Origin: JAMXLO01 sp963749575 | GTDB lineage: Bacteria; Pseudomonadota; Alphaproteobacteria; Acetobacterales; Acetobacteraceae | Length of the DNA stretch: 64,000 nucleotides | Direction of reading: 5' to 3' | Assembly: GCA_963749575.1 (NCBI GenBank) | Contig: CAVVNM010000022.1 | Span: 186,001-250,000 of the forward strand | Shown here: positions 38,634 through 48,085 of the stretch, piece after piece | Position numbering within the stretch: the first letter of the stretch is position 1 | Layout of the letters: every line of letters begins with the position of its first letter | Translations under genes and position numbers: made by a program | The notes under the pieces: model-generated | What the model saw: the letters and a program-made list of their open reading frames with translations, nothing else | What the model was told of the DNA's origin: nothing | Databases searched by the model: none

Positions 38634-40156
38634 CACCGCATGGCTTGCTGAAGCGTGGCTCGGTCACCATCATGGCCGGGTTGCTGGCGATTCCGCTGAT
38701 CGCGATGACCGGCGTGGCGATCGATCTTGCCAGGGTCTGGCTGGTGAAGTCGCGGCTGCAGATGTCGCTCGATGCCGCCGTGCTGGTGGTGGCGAAAAAT
38801 CTGTCGACCGGCGGCACCTCGGCCGACGGATTGAACCTGTTCTGGGCGAACTGGGGGCGCACATCCAGTTCATCCATGATCGGCTTCCTGGGCGCCACCG
38901 CAACGACCCCGGTGGTGCACAATCCGGCGCCCGGAGGCGTGTCGGGCAGCGTCCAGCTGACCAGCACCGCCACCGTCACCCCCACCTTGGTCGGCATCAT
39001 AGGTATCGGACCCGTCACGGTGAACGCAGCATCCACCGCGCAGACCGCCGCGTACGGCCTGGAGCTGGCGCTCGTGCTCGACAACACCGGATCGATGGCC
39101 GGGTCCTCGATTGCGTCGCTGATCAGTGCGTCGAACCAGCTCCTCGGCATTCTTTACGGCGGCAGCGATACTCAGCCGCATCTCTGGGTCTCCGTCGTGC
39201 CGTTCGCCGCGACGGTCAACATCGGCAATGCCCATACCGGCTGGCTGGTGGCTGGCAGCCTCAAACCGTCCGATTATTCACCGTCCAGTTGGATGGGCTG
39301 CGTCATGGCGCGAACTGCGAACACGGGCGCGACGGCCGGCGACGACTTCAACGATACACCGCCCAGCGCGGGGCATTACTTCGAGCCATTTCTGTACCAG
39401 TCCACCTACCACAAGTATTCATATACACAGAACCACCAGACATACTACGATATAGGCGACAATGACTGGCGGGCATCAAACTGGACGAGGACGGGCAACG
39501 AGCCGGACTCGAGCAACAACTCGGTTGGCCCCAACCTGGACTGCCCCTCGCTGCCGATCCTGCCGGAAACCGCAAGCAAGGCCGCGATCACCACCGTGAT
39601 CAACCAGATGGTGCCGGTCTACCGCGGCGGCACGTTCATCAATCTCGGTCTGCAGGCCGGCTGGTGGGCGATCAGCCCAAGCTGGCAGGGCCTGTGGGGC
39701 GATCCGAACATGCCGCTTGCCTACAACACGCCGTACATGAAGAAGGTCATCGTACTGATGACGGACGGCAACAACGAGTGGTACGACTGGGCTGGCGGTG
39801 TTCCAGGAGTGGGTGTCAATGCCAGTGGCCAGACTGTTAATTACGACGGCGATGCGGATTTCACCGCCTATGGCCGGCTGCTGACCAACACGCTCGGGCT
39901 CAACGTGAGCCAGTCCACGATCACCGCTGATCTCAACACGTGGATGTCGCAGATGTGCACCACCATCAAGGCCAATGGCATAATCATCTATACAATCCTG
40001 TTCAACAACACCACTACTGCAACCGTAACGTTGTTCCAGAATTGTGCTTCGCCTGGACCTCCCACCCACTACTTCAACAGCCCCACCGGCGCCGCTCTGC
40101 AGAGTGCCTTCACCCAGATCGGTCAGGAGCTGTCCACGTTGCGCCTTGCGCAATAG
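38630..40156 (+). CDS. tadG: TadG-like minor pilin with von Willebrand A domain
   Basis: A 508-residue protein. The pilin-like head (KRGSVTIMAGLLAIPLIAMTGVAIDLARV) precedes a vWA domain: ELALVLDNTGSMAGSS contains the MIDAS-type DxTGS, and MKKVIVLMTDGNNEW is the later metal-binding segment. The C-terminus TLFQNCASP..THYFNSPTGAALQSAFTQIGQELSTLRLAQ is the usual vWA end in this family. Probably an adhesive or tip-associated subunit. ATG 38630 overlaps the previous stop. Last gene of the Tad operon. Confidence 0.9.
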   Translation: MTPHGLLKRGSVTIMAGLLAIPLIAMTGVAIDLARVWLVKSRLQMSLDAAVLVVAKNLSTGGTSADGLNLFWANWGRTSSSSMIGFLGATATTPVVHNPAPGGVSGSVQLTSTATVTPTLVGIIGIGPVTVNAASTAQTAAYGLELALVLDNTGSMAGSSIASLISASNQLLGILYGGSDTQPHLWVSVVPFAATVNIGNAHTGWLVAGSLKPSDYSPSSWMGCVMARTANTGATAGDDFNDTPPSAGHYFEPFLYQSTYHKYSYTQNHQTYYDIGDNDWRASNWTRTGNEPDSSNNSVGPNLDCPSLPILPETASKAAITTVINQMVPVYRGGTFINLGLQAGWWAISPSWQGLWGDPNMPLAYNTPYMKKVIVLMTDGNNEWYDWAGGVPGVGVNASGQTVNYDGDADFTAYGRLLTNTLGLNVSQSTITADLNTWMSQMCTTIKANGIIIYTILFNNTTTATVTLFQNCASPGPPTHYFNSPTGAALQSAFTQIGQELSTLRLAQ

Positions 40157-40362
40157 CACTGGATCGGCAGGAAATCCGGGGGCTCCTGGCGGATCGTCGG
40201 AAAGCGCCGCGGCTGAAGCCATCCCAGGCCGCCACCAATCTCCCGACACGCGACACAATTCGCGCGGCCGGCGATGAACCGAACCAGACCCTCAGGCGAA
40301 GCGGCCCGGCTGCGAACACCGCCAAACGACGCACTCACGGCGGCTGCCGCTGGTTGAGCGCT

Positions 40363-41343
40363 TCACGCCGCCGCGCTGGCGCCCCGCCGCCCCAGGAGCA
40401 CCTCGCGGATACCGGCGACAATCCGACCACGGTCCGGAAACACGGCGTCCTCGAGCACCGGGCTGTATGGTATCGGCACCTGCAAGGCGCAGACCCGCTT
40501 CACCGGGGCCTTCAGGCGCGCAAATGTCGCCGCATCCTCGGTGGCAACCGCGGCAACCTCCGCCGAGAAGCCGGCGGTCGGCCCCGCCTCATCGGCGATG
40601 ACCAGCCGACCGGTCTTTCGCACCGACTCCAGGATCGTGTCCGTATCCAGCGGCACCAGGGTGCGCGGATCCACGACCTCGACCGAGATCCCCTCCGCGG
40701 CGAGCGCCTCGGCCGCGGCAAGCGCCTCGTGCACCAGCCAGGCCAGCGCGACGACCGTAACGTCCCCGCCCTCGCGCTTCACGTCAGCCTTGCCGAGAGG
40801 GATAGTGAAGTCGTCCTCCGGCACCTCCCCCTTGCGCGCCATCAGCCGGCCCGACTCGAAGGAGATGACGGGGTTGTTGTCGCGGATCGCCGTCTTCAGC
40901 AGCCCCTTCATGTCGTACGGCGTCGACGGCAGAAACATCTTCAGCCCGGCGACATTCATGAACATCGAATAGGGCGACTGCGAGTGCTGTGCGGCGACCT
41001 TGCCGCCACCGCCCACTGACGCCCGAAACAGAATCGGGAATTTCACCTGGCCGCCGAACATGTAGTGGATCTTTGCTGCCTGATTGACGATCTGGTCCAT
41101 CGCCACAAAGCTGAACGTCACCTGCCGCCAGTCGACGATCGGGCGAAAGCCGGAACCGGCCGCGCCGATCCCCATGCCGGTCAACGCCGCCTCGGTGATC
41201 GGCGTCGCCCTGACCCGCTGCGGGCCGAACTCCTTGAGCAGCGGCGGCAGCGCATCGGTGGACATGTAGAAGACCTTGGGATCGCGCCGCATCTCCTCGG
41301 CGATCGCCTCGACAGCAGCTTCGTTGTAGGTCAGCTCGCGCAT
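40363..41343 (-). CDS. 2-oxoacid dehydrogenase E1 component, beta subunit
   Basis: A 326-residue TPP-dependent E1 beta subunit (pyruvate/acetoin/branched-chain type). Typical pieces: ELTYNEAAVEAIAEEMRRDP, the TPITEAALTGMGIGAAGSGFRPIV segment that contacts TPP, VRASVGGGGK-like FRASVGGGGKVAAQHSQSPYSM, and the transketolase C-terminal domain (VEVVDPRTLVPLDTDTIL). It pairs with the alpha subunit 15 bases upstream. No E2 or E3 gene is adjacent, so the complex partners must be elsewhere. Confidence 0.93.
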   Translation of the reverse strand: MRELTYNEAAVEAIAEEMRRDPKVFYMSTDALPPLLKEFGPQRVRATPITEAALTGMGIGAAGSGFRPIVDWRQVTFSFVAMDQIVNQAAKIHYMFGGQVKFPILFRASVGGGGKVAAQHSQSPYSMFMNVAGLKMFLPSTPYDMKGLLKTAIRDNNPVISFESGRLMARKGEVPEDDFTIPLGKADVKREGGDVTVVALAWLVHEALAAAEALAAEGISVEVVDPRTLVPLDTDTILESVRKTGRLVIADEAGPTAGFSAEVAAVATEDAATFARLKAPVKRVCALQVPIPYSPVLEDAVFPDRGRIVAGIREVLLGRRGASAAA

Positions 41344-41358
41344 CGCCGGGTCCTCGTG

Positions 41359-42339
41359 TCAGTCCGCAAACACGTCGTCGGTCGCATGCTCAGGCAGCGG
41401 GAACGGACTTGCCTCGGCGAAGGCGACCGCAGCCTCCATCGCGCCCAGGATCTCACCCTCCATCGCCCGCAGCCCGGCATCATCCAGCTCACCTTGTTCC
41501 CGCAGCTGCCGCTCGAGCAGCGCAATCGGGTCCCTGCGCTGCCACACTTCGATCTCCGCCCGGTCGCGAGGATCGGGCTGCCCCGCGCGCTCGGTGTGGC
41601 CGCGCCAGCGATAGGTCTTGCACTCGATCAGCGTCGGGCCGTCGCCGGCGCGCGCCCGAGCCACCGCGGCATGCGCAGCCTGATAGACCGCGAACGCGTC
41701 GTTGCCGTCGACCACCACGCCAGGAATGCCGTAGCCGGCCGCGCGGGCCGCCACGTCGCTCAGCGCATGCGTCGCCACGGCCGCGGTCTGTGCCGCGTAC
41801 ATGTTGTTCTCGCACACGTAGAGCATCGGCAGCTTCCAGGTCGCCGCGATATTGAGGCACTCGTGGAACGGCCCGGCATTCGATGCCCCATCGCCGAAGA
41901 ACGAAACCGCCACCCCGCCTTTCCCTTCCATCTGCGCCGCAAGGCCCGCACCGGTGACGATCGCGATCCCACCCGCGACGATGCCGTTGGCCCCGAGCAT
42001 GCCGATGCCGAAATCGGCGATGTGCATCGAGCCGCCTTTGCCCTTGCAATAACCGGTCTGCCGTCCGTACAGCTCGGCCATCATGCGGTTCAGATCGGCA
42101 CCCTTGGCGATGCAGTGGCCGTGCCCGCGGTGCGTCGAAATGATCCGGTCGCGGGGATCGAGCGCGGTGCAGACACCGACCGCAACCGCCTCCTCGCCGA
42201 TGTAGCAGTGCACGACGCCGTAGATCTTGCCGGCACGGTAGTCGTCGGAGGCACGCTCCTCGAACCGGCGGATGGTAAGCATCTGGCGCAGCATCTCGCG
42301 CTGCTTCTCGGGCGGCAGGTTCGGCGAGAGGCTCGTCAT
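41359..42339 (-). CDS. 2-oxoacid dehydrogenase E1 component, alpha subunit
   Basis: A 326-residue TPP-binding E1 alpha subunit. Family marks: LRQMLTIRRFEERASDDYRAGKIYGVVHCYIGEEAVAVGV, STHRGHGHCIAKGAD, YGRQTGYCKGKGGSMHIAD and the TPP motif FFGDGASNAGPFHECLNIAATWKLPMLYVCENN. ATG 42339 is preceded by GGAGG; upstream in-frame starts would add a non-family tail. It is co-transcribed with the beta subunit. AcoA-like acetoin or pyruvate dehydrogenases are the closest functional guess. Confidence 0.93.
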   Translation of the reverse strand: MTSLSPNLPPEKQREMLRQMLTIRRFEERASDDYRAGKIYGVVHCYIGEEAVAVGVCTALDPRDRIISTHRGHGHCIAKGADLNRMMAELYGRQTGYCKGKGGSMHIADFGIGMLGANGIVAGGIAIVTGAGLAAQMEGKGGVAVSFFGDGASNAGPFHECLNIAATWKLPMLYVCENNMYAAQTAAVATHALSDVAARAAGYGIPGVVVDGNDAFAVYQAAHAAVARARAGDGPTLIECKTYRWRGHTERAGQPDPRDRAEIEVWQRRDPIALLERQLREQGELDDAGLRAMEGEILGAMEAAVAFAEASPFPLPEHATDDVFAD

Positions 42340-42462
42340 GGGTGCGTTCCCTCCAGGCCTGTCAGCGCTCTCCATGATGGTCGGCGGCGCGATGCCTGGC
42401 AACGGGACCGCTGCCCTCAATCCACCACGCGTGGCTGCGGCGGGTCGGAAGCGGCATTCCGA

Positions 42463-42972
42463 TCAACCGGTTCCCACCTCATCCAGCTCCGCCCCCCACA
42501 TCTTCTCCAGCGCGTACATCGCCCGCGCCTCGGGCTTGAACAGGTGCACGACGATGTCGCCGGCATCTATCAGCACCCAGTCGGCACCGCCGGCGCCTTC
42601 CACCTGCACGCGCCGCAGTCCCGCCGCATGCAGTTTCTCCGACAGGTGCTCAGCCATCGCGGTGATCTGGCGATCGGCCAGGCCGGTGGCGATCACCATG
42701 CGGTCGCAGAACGACGCCTTGCCCGCAAGATCGAGCGTCACGACGTGCTCCGCCTTGTCGTCCTCCAGGCTGCCGACGATGACTGATTGCAGCCGCTCCA
42801 GCGCCGAGGGTTCGGCCTTGCGGGTGCGGCGTGCCGCGGCGGGACGCGGGCCGGCGGCGATCGTCTTCTTGCGTGGCGTGCCGGGAGTCTTGTCGGCAAC
42901 CGGCAGCGTCGCCTTGGCGACCTTCTTGCGCGGCGTGGCGCGGTGTCGGGCGGGCGAGAACGGTTTCGGCAA
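42463..42972 (-). CDS. rsfS: Ribosomal silencing factor RsfS
   Basis: Blocks subunit joining by binding ribosomal protein L14 (uL14). The core domain is clear: LERLQSVIVGSLEDDKAEHVVTLDLAGKASFCDRMVIATGLADRQI, HLSEKLHAAGLRRVQVEGAGGADWVLIDAGDIVVHLFKPEARAMYALEKMWG. The only reasonable start is TTG 42972, five bases after the nadD stop. It gives a basic, Ala/Pro/Lys-rich N-terminal extension of about 60 residues. No in-frame ATG precedes the domain. Confidence 0.9.
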   Translation of the reverse strand: MPKPFSPARHRATPRKKVAKATLPVADKTPGTPRKKTIAAGPRPAAARRTRKAEPSALERLQSVIVGSLEDDKAEHVVTLDLAGKASFCDRMVIATGLADRQITAMAEHLSEKLHAAGLRRVQVEGAGGADWVLIDAGDIVVHLFKPEARAMYALEKMWGAELDEVGTG

Positions 42973-42977
42973 CTTGG

Positions 42978-43550
42978 CTATGGCGCGGCTCCTTCGCTGG
43001 CGCGGATCGTGGTGGCCGAGGCGGCGTGCTGCGGCACGCACAGAAATACCCAGGCCGGCGCGGATTGTTCGCTCAATACATGGATCGATCGCGCCGGGCG
43101 CCGTGCACGCGCCAGCCGGCGCGCGGCGTGACTCGACAACGCGCGATGGTTGTAGCCGGGCCGCGGCAGCACGGCGAAGGGTACGCGGCGCACGAACTCG
43201 AGCCAGCGGCGCCAACGCGGCAACTGCTCCAGGATGTCGGCACCCATCAGCCAGACGAAGTGCACCCGCGGGAATTGCCGCAGCAGGCGGCGCAGCGTGT
43301 CGATCGTATAGCGCGTGCCGAACCTCGCCTCGATCGCGCTGACCACGATGTGTCTGCCGTCCGCGATGCCGCCCGCTGATGCCAGCCTTTGCGCCAGCGG
43401 CGCCATACCGTGTTGCGGCTTCAGCGGATTGCCTGGCGACACCAGCAGCCAGACCTGATCGAGCCGCAGCCGTTGTCGCGCCAGGTCGATGATGTGGCGA
43501 TGCCCGGCGTGCGCTGGATTGAACGAGCCGCCGAGCAGGCCGATGCGCAT
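42978..43550 (-). CDS. nadD: Nicotinate-nucleotide adenylyltransferase
   Basis: A 190-residue enzyme forming nicotinate adenine dinucleotide in NAD synthesis. The nucleotidyltransferase motif RIGLLGGSFNPAHAGHRHIID is at the N-terminus, followed by VWLLVSPGNPLKP, RYTIDTLRRLLRQFP and WLMGADILEQLPRWRRW. ATG 43550 is the family start. The gene belongs to the rplU-to-rsfS operon. Confidence 0.95.
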   Translation of the reverse strand: MRIGLLGGSFNPAHAGHRHIIDLARQRLRLDQVWLLVSPGNPLKPQHGMAPLAQRLASAGGIADGRHIVVSAIEARFGTRYTIDTLRRLLRQFPRVHFVWLMGADILEQLPRWRRWLEFVRRVPFAVLPRPGYNHRALSSHAARRLARARRPARSIHVLSEQSAPAWVFLCVPQHAASATTIRASEGAAP

Positions 43551-43594
43551 GCACCGTCGGTCACCGAAGCGCGGGATCGGCTCGCGCCAGGTGT

Positions 43595-44854
43595 TCAGGG
43601 ACGCACCTGCCCGGTGCCGATCACCAGATAGCGGTATGTGGTCAGCTGGTCTGGCCCGACCGGACCGCGGGTGTGGATGCGTCCGGTGGCGATGCCGATC
43701 TCGGCGCCGAAGCCGAACTCGCCGCCGTCGCAGAACTGGGTGGAGGCGTTCCACAGCGCCACGGCGCTGTCCACGCCGCCGAGGAAGCGCCGCGCCGCGC
43801 CAGCGTCTTCCGCCACGATCGCATCGGTGTGCTCCGAGCCATGGGCTGCGATATGGGCGAGCGCGTCATCCACGCCATCGACGACGGCGACCGACAGGAT
43901 CGCGTCGAGCCATTCGGTGTCGAAGTCCGCCTCGCTCGCCGGCATGAGGTCGGACACGAGGTCGCGCGCCGCGGCGTCGGCGCGGAAATCGCAGCCGAGA
44001 GCGCGCAGGTCGGCGACGATCGCCGGCAACAACGCCGGTGCGATGCCACGGTCGATCAGCAGCGTCTCAGTGGCACCGCAGATGCCGGTGCGCCGCATCT
44101 TCGCATTCGCCACGATGCGGCGGGCCATCGCGTGGTCGGCAGAAGCGTGCACGTAGGTGTGGCAGAGACCCTCGGCGTGCGCCAGAACGGGGACGCGCGC
44201 CTCGCGCTGGACCCGCTCGACCAGGGATTTTCCGCCGCGCGGCACGATCAGGTCGAGCAGGCCGGCGGCGGCCAGCATTGCGGCGACATAGGCGCGGTCC
44301 GCGGTGGGCGCGGTCTGCACACAGGCTTCGGGCAAGCCCGCGGAGCGCAAACCGGCGACCAGCGCGGCATTGATCGCAATGGCGCTGCGCACACCTTCCG
44401 AGCCGCCGCGGAGGATCAGCGCATTGCCCGACTTCAGGCAGATGCCGGCGGCGTCGGCGCCGACATTGGGACGGCTTTCGTAGATCATGCCGATCACGCC
44501 GATCGGCGTGGCGATACGCTGGATGCGCAAGCCGTTCGGCCGCGTCCAGTCGGCGAGCGTACGGCCAAGCGGATCGGGCAGCAGTGCCACGTCCTCGAGG
44601 CCCCCCGCCATCGCATCGACCCGTGCTTCGGTCAGCCCGAGCCGATCGCGGAACGCAGCGGTTCCCGTGCACGCTGCGAGGTCGGTGGCGTTGGCTGCCT
44701 GAATTTCGCGAGAATGCGACCGCAGAGATGCCGCCATTGCACGCAACGCCGCGTCGCGTTCAGCGTCCGATGTGCGCGCCAGCACATGTGAGGCGGCGCG
44801 CGCGGCGCTGGCGGCGCGTTGCAGATGCTGAGTGGCTTCGGTCTCGATATCCAT
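43595..44854 (-). CDS. proA: Gamma-glutamyl phosphate reductase
   Basis: A 419-residue NADPH-dependent enzyme, second step of proline synthesis, reducing gamma-glutamyl phosphate to the semialdehyde. Visible: IQRIATPIGVIGMIYESRPNV, LKSGNALILRGGSE, LIVPRGGKSLV, the region before the catalytic Cys (VLAHAEGLCHTYVHASADH), RTGICGATETLL and FGFGAEIGIATGRIHTRGPVGPDQLTTYRYLV. ATG 44854 has GAGGAA upstream. It follows proB. Confidence 0.96.
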   Translation of the reverse strand: MDIETEATQHLQRAASAARAASHVLARTSDAERDAALRAMAASLRSHSREIQAANATDLAACTGTAAFRDRLGLTEARVDAMAGGLEDVALLPDPLGRTLADWTRPNGLRIQRIATPIGVIGMIYESRPNVGADAAGICLKSGNALILRGGSEGVRSAIAINAALVAGLRSAGLPEACVQTAPTADRAYVAAMLAAAGLLDLIVPRGGKSLVERVQREARVPVLAHAEGLCHTYVHASADHAMARRIVANAKMRRTGICGATETLLIDRGIAPALLPAIVADLRALGCDFRADAAARDLVSDLMPASEADFDTEWLDAILSVAVVDGVDDALAHIAAHGSEHTDAIVAEDAGAARRFLGGVDSAVALWNASTQFCDGGEFGFGAEIGIATGRIHTRGPVGPDQLTTYRYLVIGTGQVRP

Positions 44855-44896
44855 CGCCGACGTTCCTCTGGTGTCAGTCTGCCGCTGCGGCACCGT

Positions 44897-46012
44897 TCAA
44901 AGCAAGACGAGGTCGTCACGATGCACGATCTCGTCGCGGCCGCGCCAGCCGAGGATGGCCTCGATCTCATCGGACCGATGCCCGGCGATGCGTTCGGCAT
45001 CCGCGCTGCCATAGGCGGACAGGCCGCGTGCCAGCGCCTTCCCGTCCAGACTGCGCACGACCACCGGATCGCCGCGCTGGAACGCACCCTCGACGGCGCG
45101 CACGCCCGCCGGAAGCAGTGAACGACCGGCCGCCAGCGCGCGTGCGGCACCGCCGTCCACCACCAAGGCACCGAGCGGAGCCAGCGCGCCGGCGATCCAG
45201 CGCTTGCGTGCGGACCGACCTTCGGGCGCGGCGATGAACCAGGTGCAGCGCGCGCCATCCTCGAGCGCGGCGAGCGGTCGGTCGGCATGGCCATAGGCGA
45301 TCGCCATCGCGCAGCCGGCCTGGGTGGCGATCCGCGCCGCCACCAGCTTGGTCTGCATGCCGCCGGACGAGTATCCGGGTGGCTGCTCGCCGCCCATCGC
45401 CTCGATCTCGGGGGTGATCGCGGCGACGACCGGTATGTGCACGGCCGCCGGGTCGCGGCGTGGATCGGCGGTGTAGAGGCCATCGATATCGGACAGCAGG
45501 ATCAATTGATCGGCCTGCGTCATCTCGGCGACACGCGCGGCCAGGCGATCGTTGTCACCGAAGCGGATCTCGGCGGTGGCCACGGTGTCGTTCTCGTTGA
45601 TCACCGGGACGCAGCCGAGGCCGAGCAGTGTGTTCAGCGTGGCGCGCGCATTCAGGTATCGGCGGCGGTCCTCGGTATCGTCGAGCGTCAACAGAAGTTG
45701 CGCCGCGGTGAGGCCCCTGGCCGAGAGCGCCTCGCTCCAGGCCTGGGCCAGGCGGATCTGGCCGACGGCGGCGGCGGCCTGCTGTTCTTCCAGGCGCAGC
45801 CGTTGCTGGTGCAGGCCCAGCGAGCGGCGCGCGAGCGCGATGGCGCCCGAGGAAACCACGATCACGTCGGCACCGCGCGCCCTGAGCGAGGCGATGTCGG
45901 CGGCAACGCCATCGAGCCACGCGGCACGGGGCGCAGCCTCATCGTGGTCCACCACCAGTGCGCTGCCGATCTTCACCACCAGGCGTTGGGCGGAGGCCAG
46001 GGAGGGCGTCAT
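44897..46012 (-). CDS. proB: Glutamate 5-kinase
   Basis: A 371-residue enzyme, first step of proline synthesis. The amino-acid kinase domain shows LVVKIGSALVV, VSSGAIALARRSLGL, VPVINENDTVATAEIRFGDNDRLAARVA, LILLSDIDGLYTADP and GGMQTKLVAARIAT. A C-terminal PUA domain follows (LVVDGGAARALAAGRSLLPAGV). The ATG overlaps the obgE stop (ATGA). Confidence 0.96.
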   Translation of the reverse strand: MTPSLASAQRLVVKIGSALVVDHDEAAPRAAWLDGVAADIASLRARGADVIVVSSGAIALARRSLGLHQQRLRLEEQQAAAAVGQIRLAQAWSEALSARGLTAAQLLLTLDDTEDRRRYLNARATLNTLLGLGCVPVINENDTVATAEIRFGDNDRLAARVAEMTQADQLILLSDIDGLYTADPRRDPAAVHIPVVAAITPEIEAMGGEQPPGYSSGGMQTKLVAARIATQAGCAMAIAYGHADRPLAALEDGARCTWFIAAPEGRSARKRWIAGALAPLGALVVDGGAARALAAGRSLLPAGVRAVEGAFQRGDPVVVRSLDGKALARGLSAYGSADAERIAGHRSDEIEAILGWRGRDEIVHRDDLVLL

Positions 46013-47115
46013 GGCAGATCCAATGAGGCGGGGGCGGCCGCCGTCGCCCTCGGCCGCCTCTCCCCGACCCCCTCTCCCGAGGGGAACGGGAGCATTTTCG
46101 TCGTTGCCTCCGGCTGCTCCATGCGCGCGGCGCTGATCATCGATTGCAGCGACCGCAGCACTTCCCGCACGCCTGTTCCGGAAGCGCCTGACAGCAGCAT
46201 CACCGGCTGCCCCGACGCCCTGGCCAACGCCGCCCGCCGGGCCGCAGCCTCCCGCGGTGTCATCGCATCTGCCTTGTTCAGGCCGATCAGCTCGGGCTTA
46301 TCCGCCAGTCCCCCGCCATAGGCCGCCAGTTCCTCGCGCACGGTGCGCCACGCGCGCACGACATCGCCGGCCGCACCATCGACCAGATGCAGCAGCACCG
46401 CACAGCGCTCGACATGACCGAGGAACCGCATACCCAGTCCGGCACCCTCGTGGGCGCCCTCGATCAGGCCCGGGATATCGGCCAGCACGAACTCCTCCGC
46501 CGCCGTCAGCCGCACCACGCCCAGCTGTGGATGCAGCGTGGTGAACGGATAGTCCGCGATCTTCGGCTTCGCCGCCGACACCGCGGCGAGAAAGGTAGAT
46601 TTGCCGGCGTTCGGCAGCCCTACCAGCCCGGCATCGGCAATCAGCTTCAGCCGCAGCCACACCGAGCGCTCCTCACCCGGCCAGCCCTTGTCAGCGCGAC
46701 GCGGCGCCCGGTTGGTCGAGGACTTGTAGTGGGTGTTGCCAAAACCGCCGTCACCGCCGCGCAGCAGCATCACCTTCCGGCCGGGCAGAACCAGATCTGC
46801 CAGCAGTGTGGCCCGATCTTCAGCCAGGACCTGGGTACCGACCGGCACCTTGACCACTACATCCGGCGCACCCGCCCCGGTGCAGTCGGACCCGGCACCG
46901 TTGCCGCCCTTCCTGGCGCGGATATGCTGGGTGTAGCGGAAGTCGATCAGCGTGTTCAGGTTCCCGACTGCCTCGAACACGATGTCGCCGCCCTTGCCGC
47001 CGTTGCCGCCGTCCGGACCGCCGAATGCGATGAACTTTTCCCGGCGGAACGCGACCACCCCGTCGCCGCCGTCGCCGGAGCGCAGGTGAATCTTGGCCTC
47101 GTCGAGAAACTTCAT
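46009..47115 (-). CDS. obgE: GTPase Obg/CgtA
   Basis: A 368-residue ribosome-associated GTPase for 50S maturation. The glycine-rich Obg fold opens MKFLDEAKIHLRSGDGGDGVVAFRREKFI. The G domain has G1 GLPNAGKSTFLAAVS, G2/G3 YPFTTLHPQLGVVR and VLADIPGLIEGAHEGAGLG, and G4 IGLNKADAM. ATG 47115 is chosen for the canonical N-terminus; longer in-frame starts only add non-family sequence. It lies between rpmA and proB, a layout common in Rhodospirillales. Confidence 0.96.
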   Translation of the reverse strand: MKFLDEAKIHLRSGDGGDGVVAFRREKFIAFGGPDGGNGGKGGDIVFEAVGNLNTLIDFRYTQHIRARKGGNGAGSDCTGAGAPDVVVKVPVGTQVLAEDRATLLADLVLPGRKVMLLRGGDGGFGNTHYKSSTNRAPRRADKGWPGEERSVWLRLKLIADAGLVGLPNAGKSTFLAAVSAAKPKIADYPFTTLHPQLGVVRLTAAEEFVLADIPGLIEGAHEGAGLGMRFLGHVERCAVLLHLVDGAAGDVVRAWRTVREELAAYGGGLADKPELIGLNKADAMTPREAAARRAALARASGQPVMLLSGASGTGVREVLRSLQSMISAARMEQPEATTKMLPFPSGEGVGERRPRATAAAPASLDLP

Positions 47116-47186
47116 CACTCGCTCCAACGAAAACGGGGGCCGGCTGGCGCCGACCCCCGCACAATACGCAATCGGGTCCGGCGGCT

Positions 47187-47456
47187 TTACTCGGCGGCGG
47201 CCGGCAGCGGTGCGACGGAGACATGCACGCGGTCGTCCGCCCGGCGCCTGAACTCCACCTTGCCGTCGATCAGCGCGAAGATCGTGTGGTCGCGCCCAAG
47301 GCCCACGTTGCTGCCCGGCTTCCACTTGGTGCCGCGCTGGCGAAGGATGATGTTGCCGGCCAACACCGCCTCGCCGCCGGATTTCTTGATGCCGAGCCGC
47401 CGCCCTGCCGTATCGCGGCCGTTGCGCGATGACCCGCCTGCCTTCTTATGTGCCAT
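47187..47456 (-). CDS. rpmA: 50S ribosomal protein L27
   Basis: An 89-residue ribosomal protein: MAHKKAGGSSRNGRDTAGRR, LGIKKSGGEAVLAGNIILRQ, RGTKWKPGSNVGLGRDHTIF. Seven bases after rplU. Confidence 0.97.
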   Translation of the reverse strand: MAHKKAGGSSRNGRDTAGRRLGIKKSGGEAVLAGNIILRQRGTKWKPGSNVGLGRDHTIFALIDGKVEFRRRADDRVHVSVAPLPAAAE

Positions 47457-47462
47457 GCGTCT

Positions 47463-47945
47463 TTACTCCTGCGGCGCAATCCCCGGATCGGGGTCCGGGG
47501 CGGTACCCGGCTCGGACAGCGGGGCTACGGTTTCGGGGCGCTCACCGGAGACGACGGCGAGCAACTCAACGGCGTCGATCGCTGCCGGTTCGGGCGCGGC
47601 GGGTTCCGCCTGGGCGTCGGCCAACGGCCGGCCATCCTGTTCGAAACCCGCGATCCGCAGCACGGTGACGTGCTGGCGGTGGCCGTTCCTGCGGCGGCTG
47701 TTCTGCCGGCGGCGCTTCTTGAAGATGATGACCTTGTCCAGCCGGTCCTGCGCAACGACGGTCGCAGTCACCGAGGCACCGGCCACGGTCGGGGCGCCCA
47801 GCGTCACACCGGCGTCGCTGCCGACCGCCAGCACGTCGGTGAAAGTGATGCTGGCGCCGGCCTCGGCCACAAGCTTCTCGACCTTCAGCACCGCATTCGG
47901 CGTCACCCGGTACTGTTTCCCGCCGGTGCGGATTACTGCGAACAT
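47463..47945 (-). CDS. rplU: 50S ribosomal protein L21 with a long C-terminal tail
   Basis: The L21 domain (MFAVIRTGGKQYRVTPNAVL, TATVVAQDRLDKVIIFKKRRRQNSRRRNGHRQ, HVTVLRI) fills residues 1-105. An acidic, Ala/Pro-rich tail of about 55 residues follows, longer than in E. coli L21 (103 residues) but usual in related alphaproteobacteria. First gene of the housekeeping operon; the promoter at 48004-48031 precedes it. Confidence 0.96.
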   Translation of the reverse strand: MFAVIRTGGKQYRVTPNAVLKVEKLVAEAGASITFTDVLAVGSDAGVTLGAPTVAGASVTATVVAQDRLDKVIIFKKRRRQNSRRRNGHRQHVTVLRIAGFEQDGRPLADAQAEPAAPEPAAIDAVELLAVVSGERPETVAPLSEPGTAPDPDPGIAPQE

Positions 47946-48003
47946 CGCGAGAATTCCCAAACGATCGCGGGCCGCCAGGAACCCGGGCGGCCAAGGAGCG
48001 CGG

Positions 48004-48031
48004 GTTATAGCGGTCGCATTGGCCCTGTCAA
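48004..48031 (-). promoter_or_regulatory. Sigma70-type promoter of the rplU operon
   Basis: On the minus strand TTGACA (48026-48031) and TATAAC (48004-48009) are separated by 16 bases. A start near 47997 would give a leader of about 50 bases before rplU. This is the best consensus promoter seen in the window. Confidence 0.75.
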
Positions 48032-48085
48032 CGCTCGCCAATATGATGGCAGCCAAACCGCCGCACAGCCGGAAGGGGTCACCGC

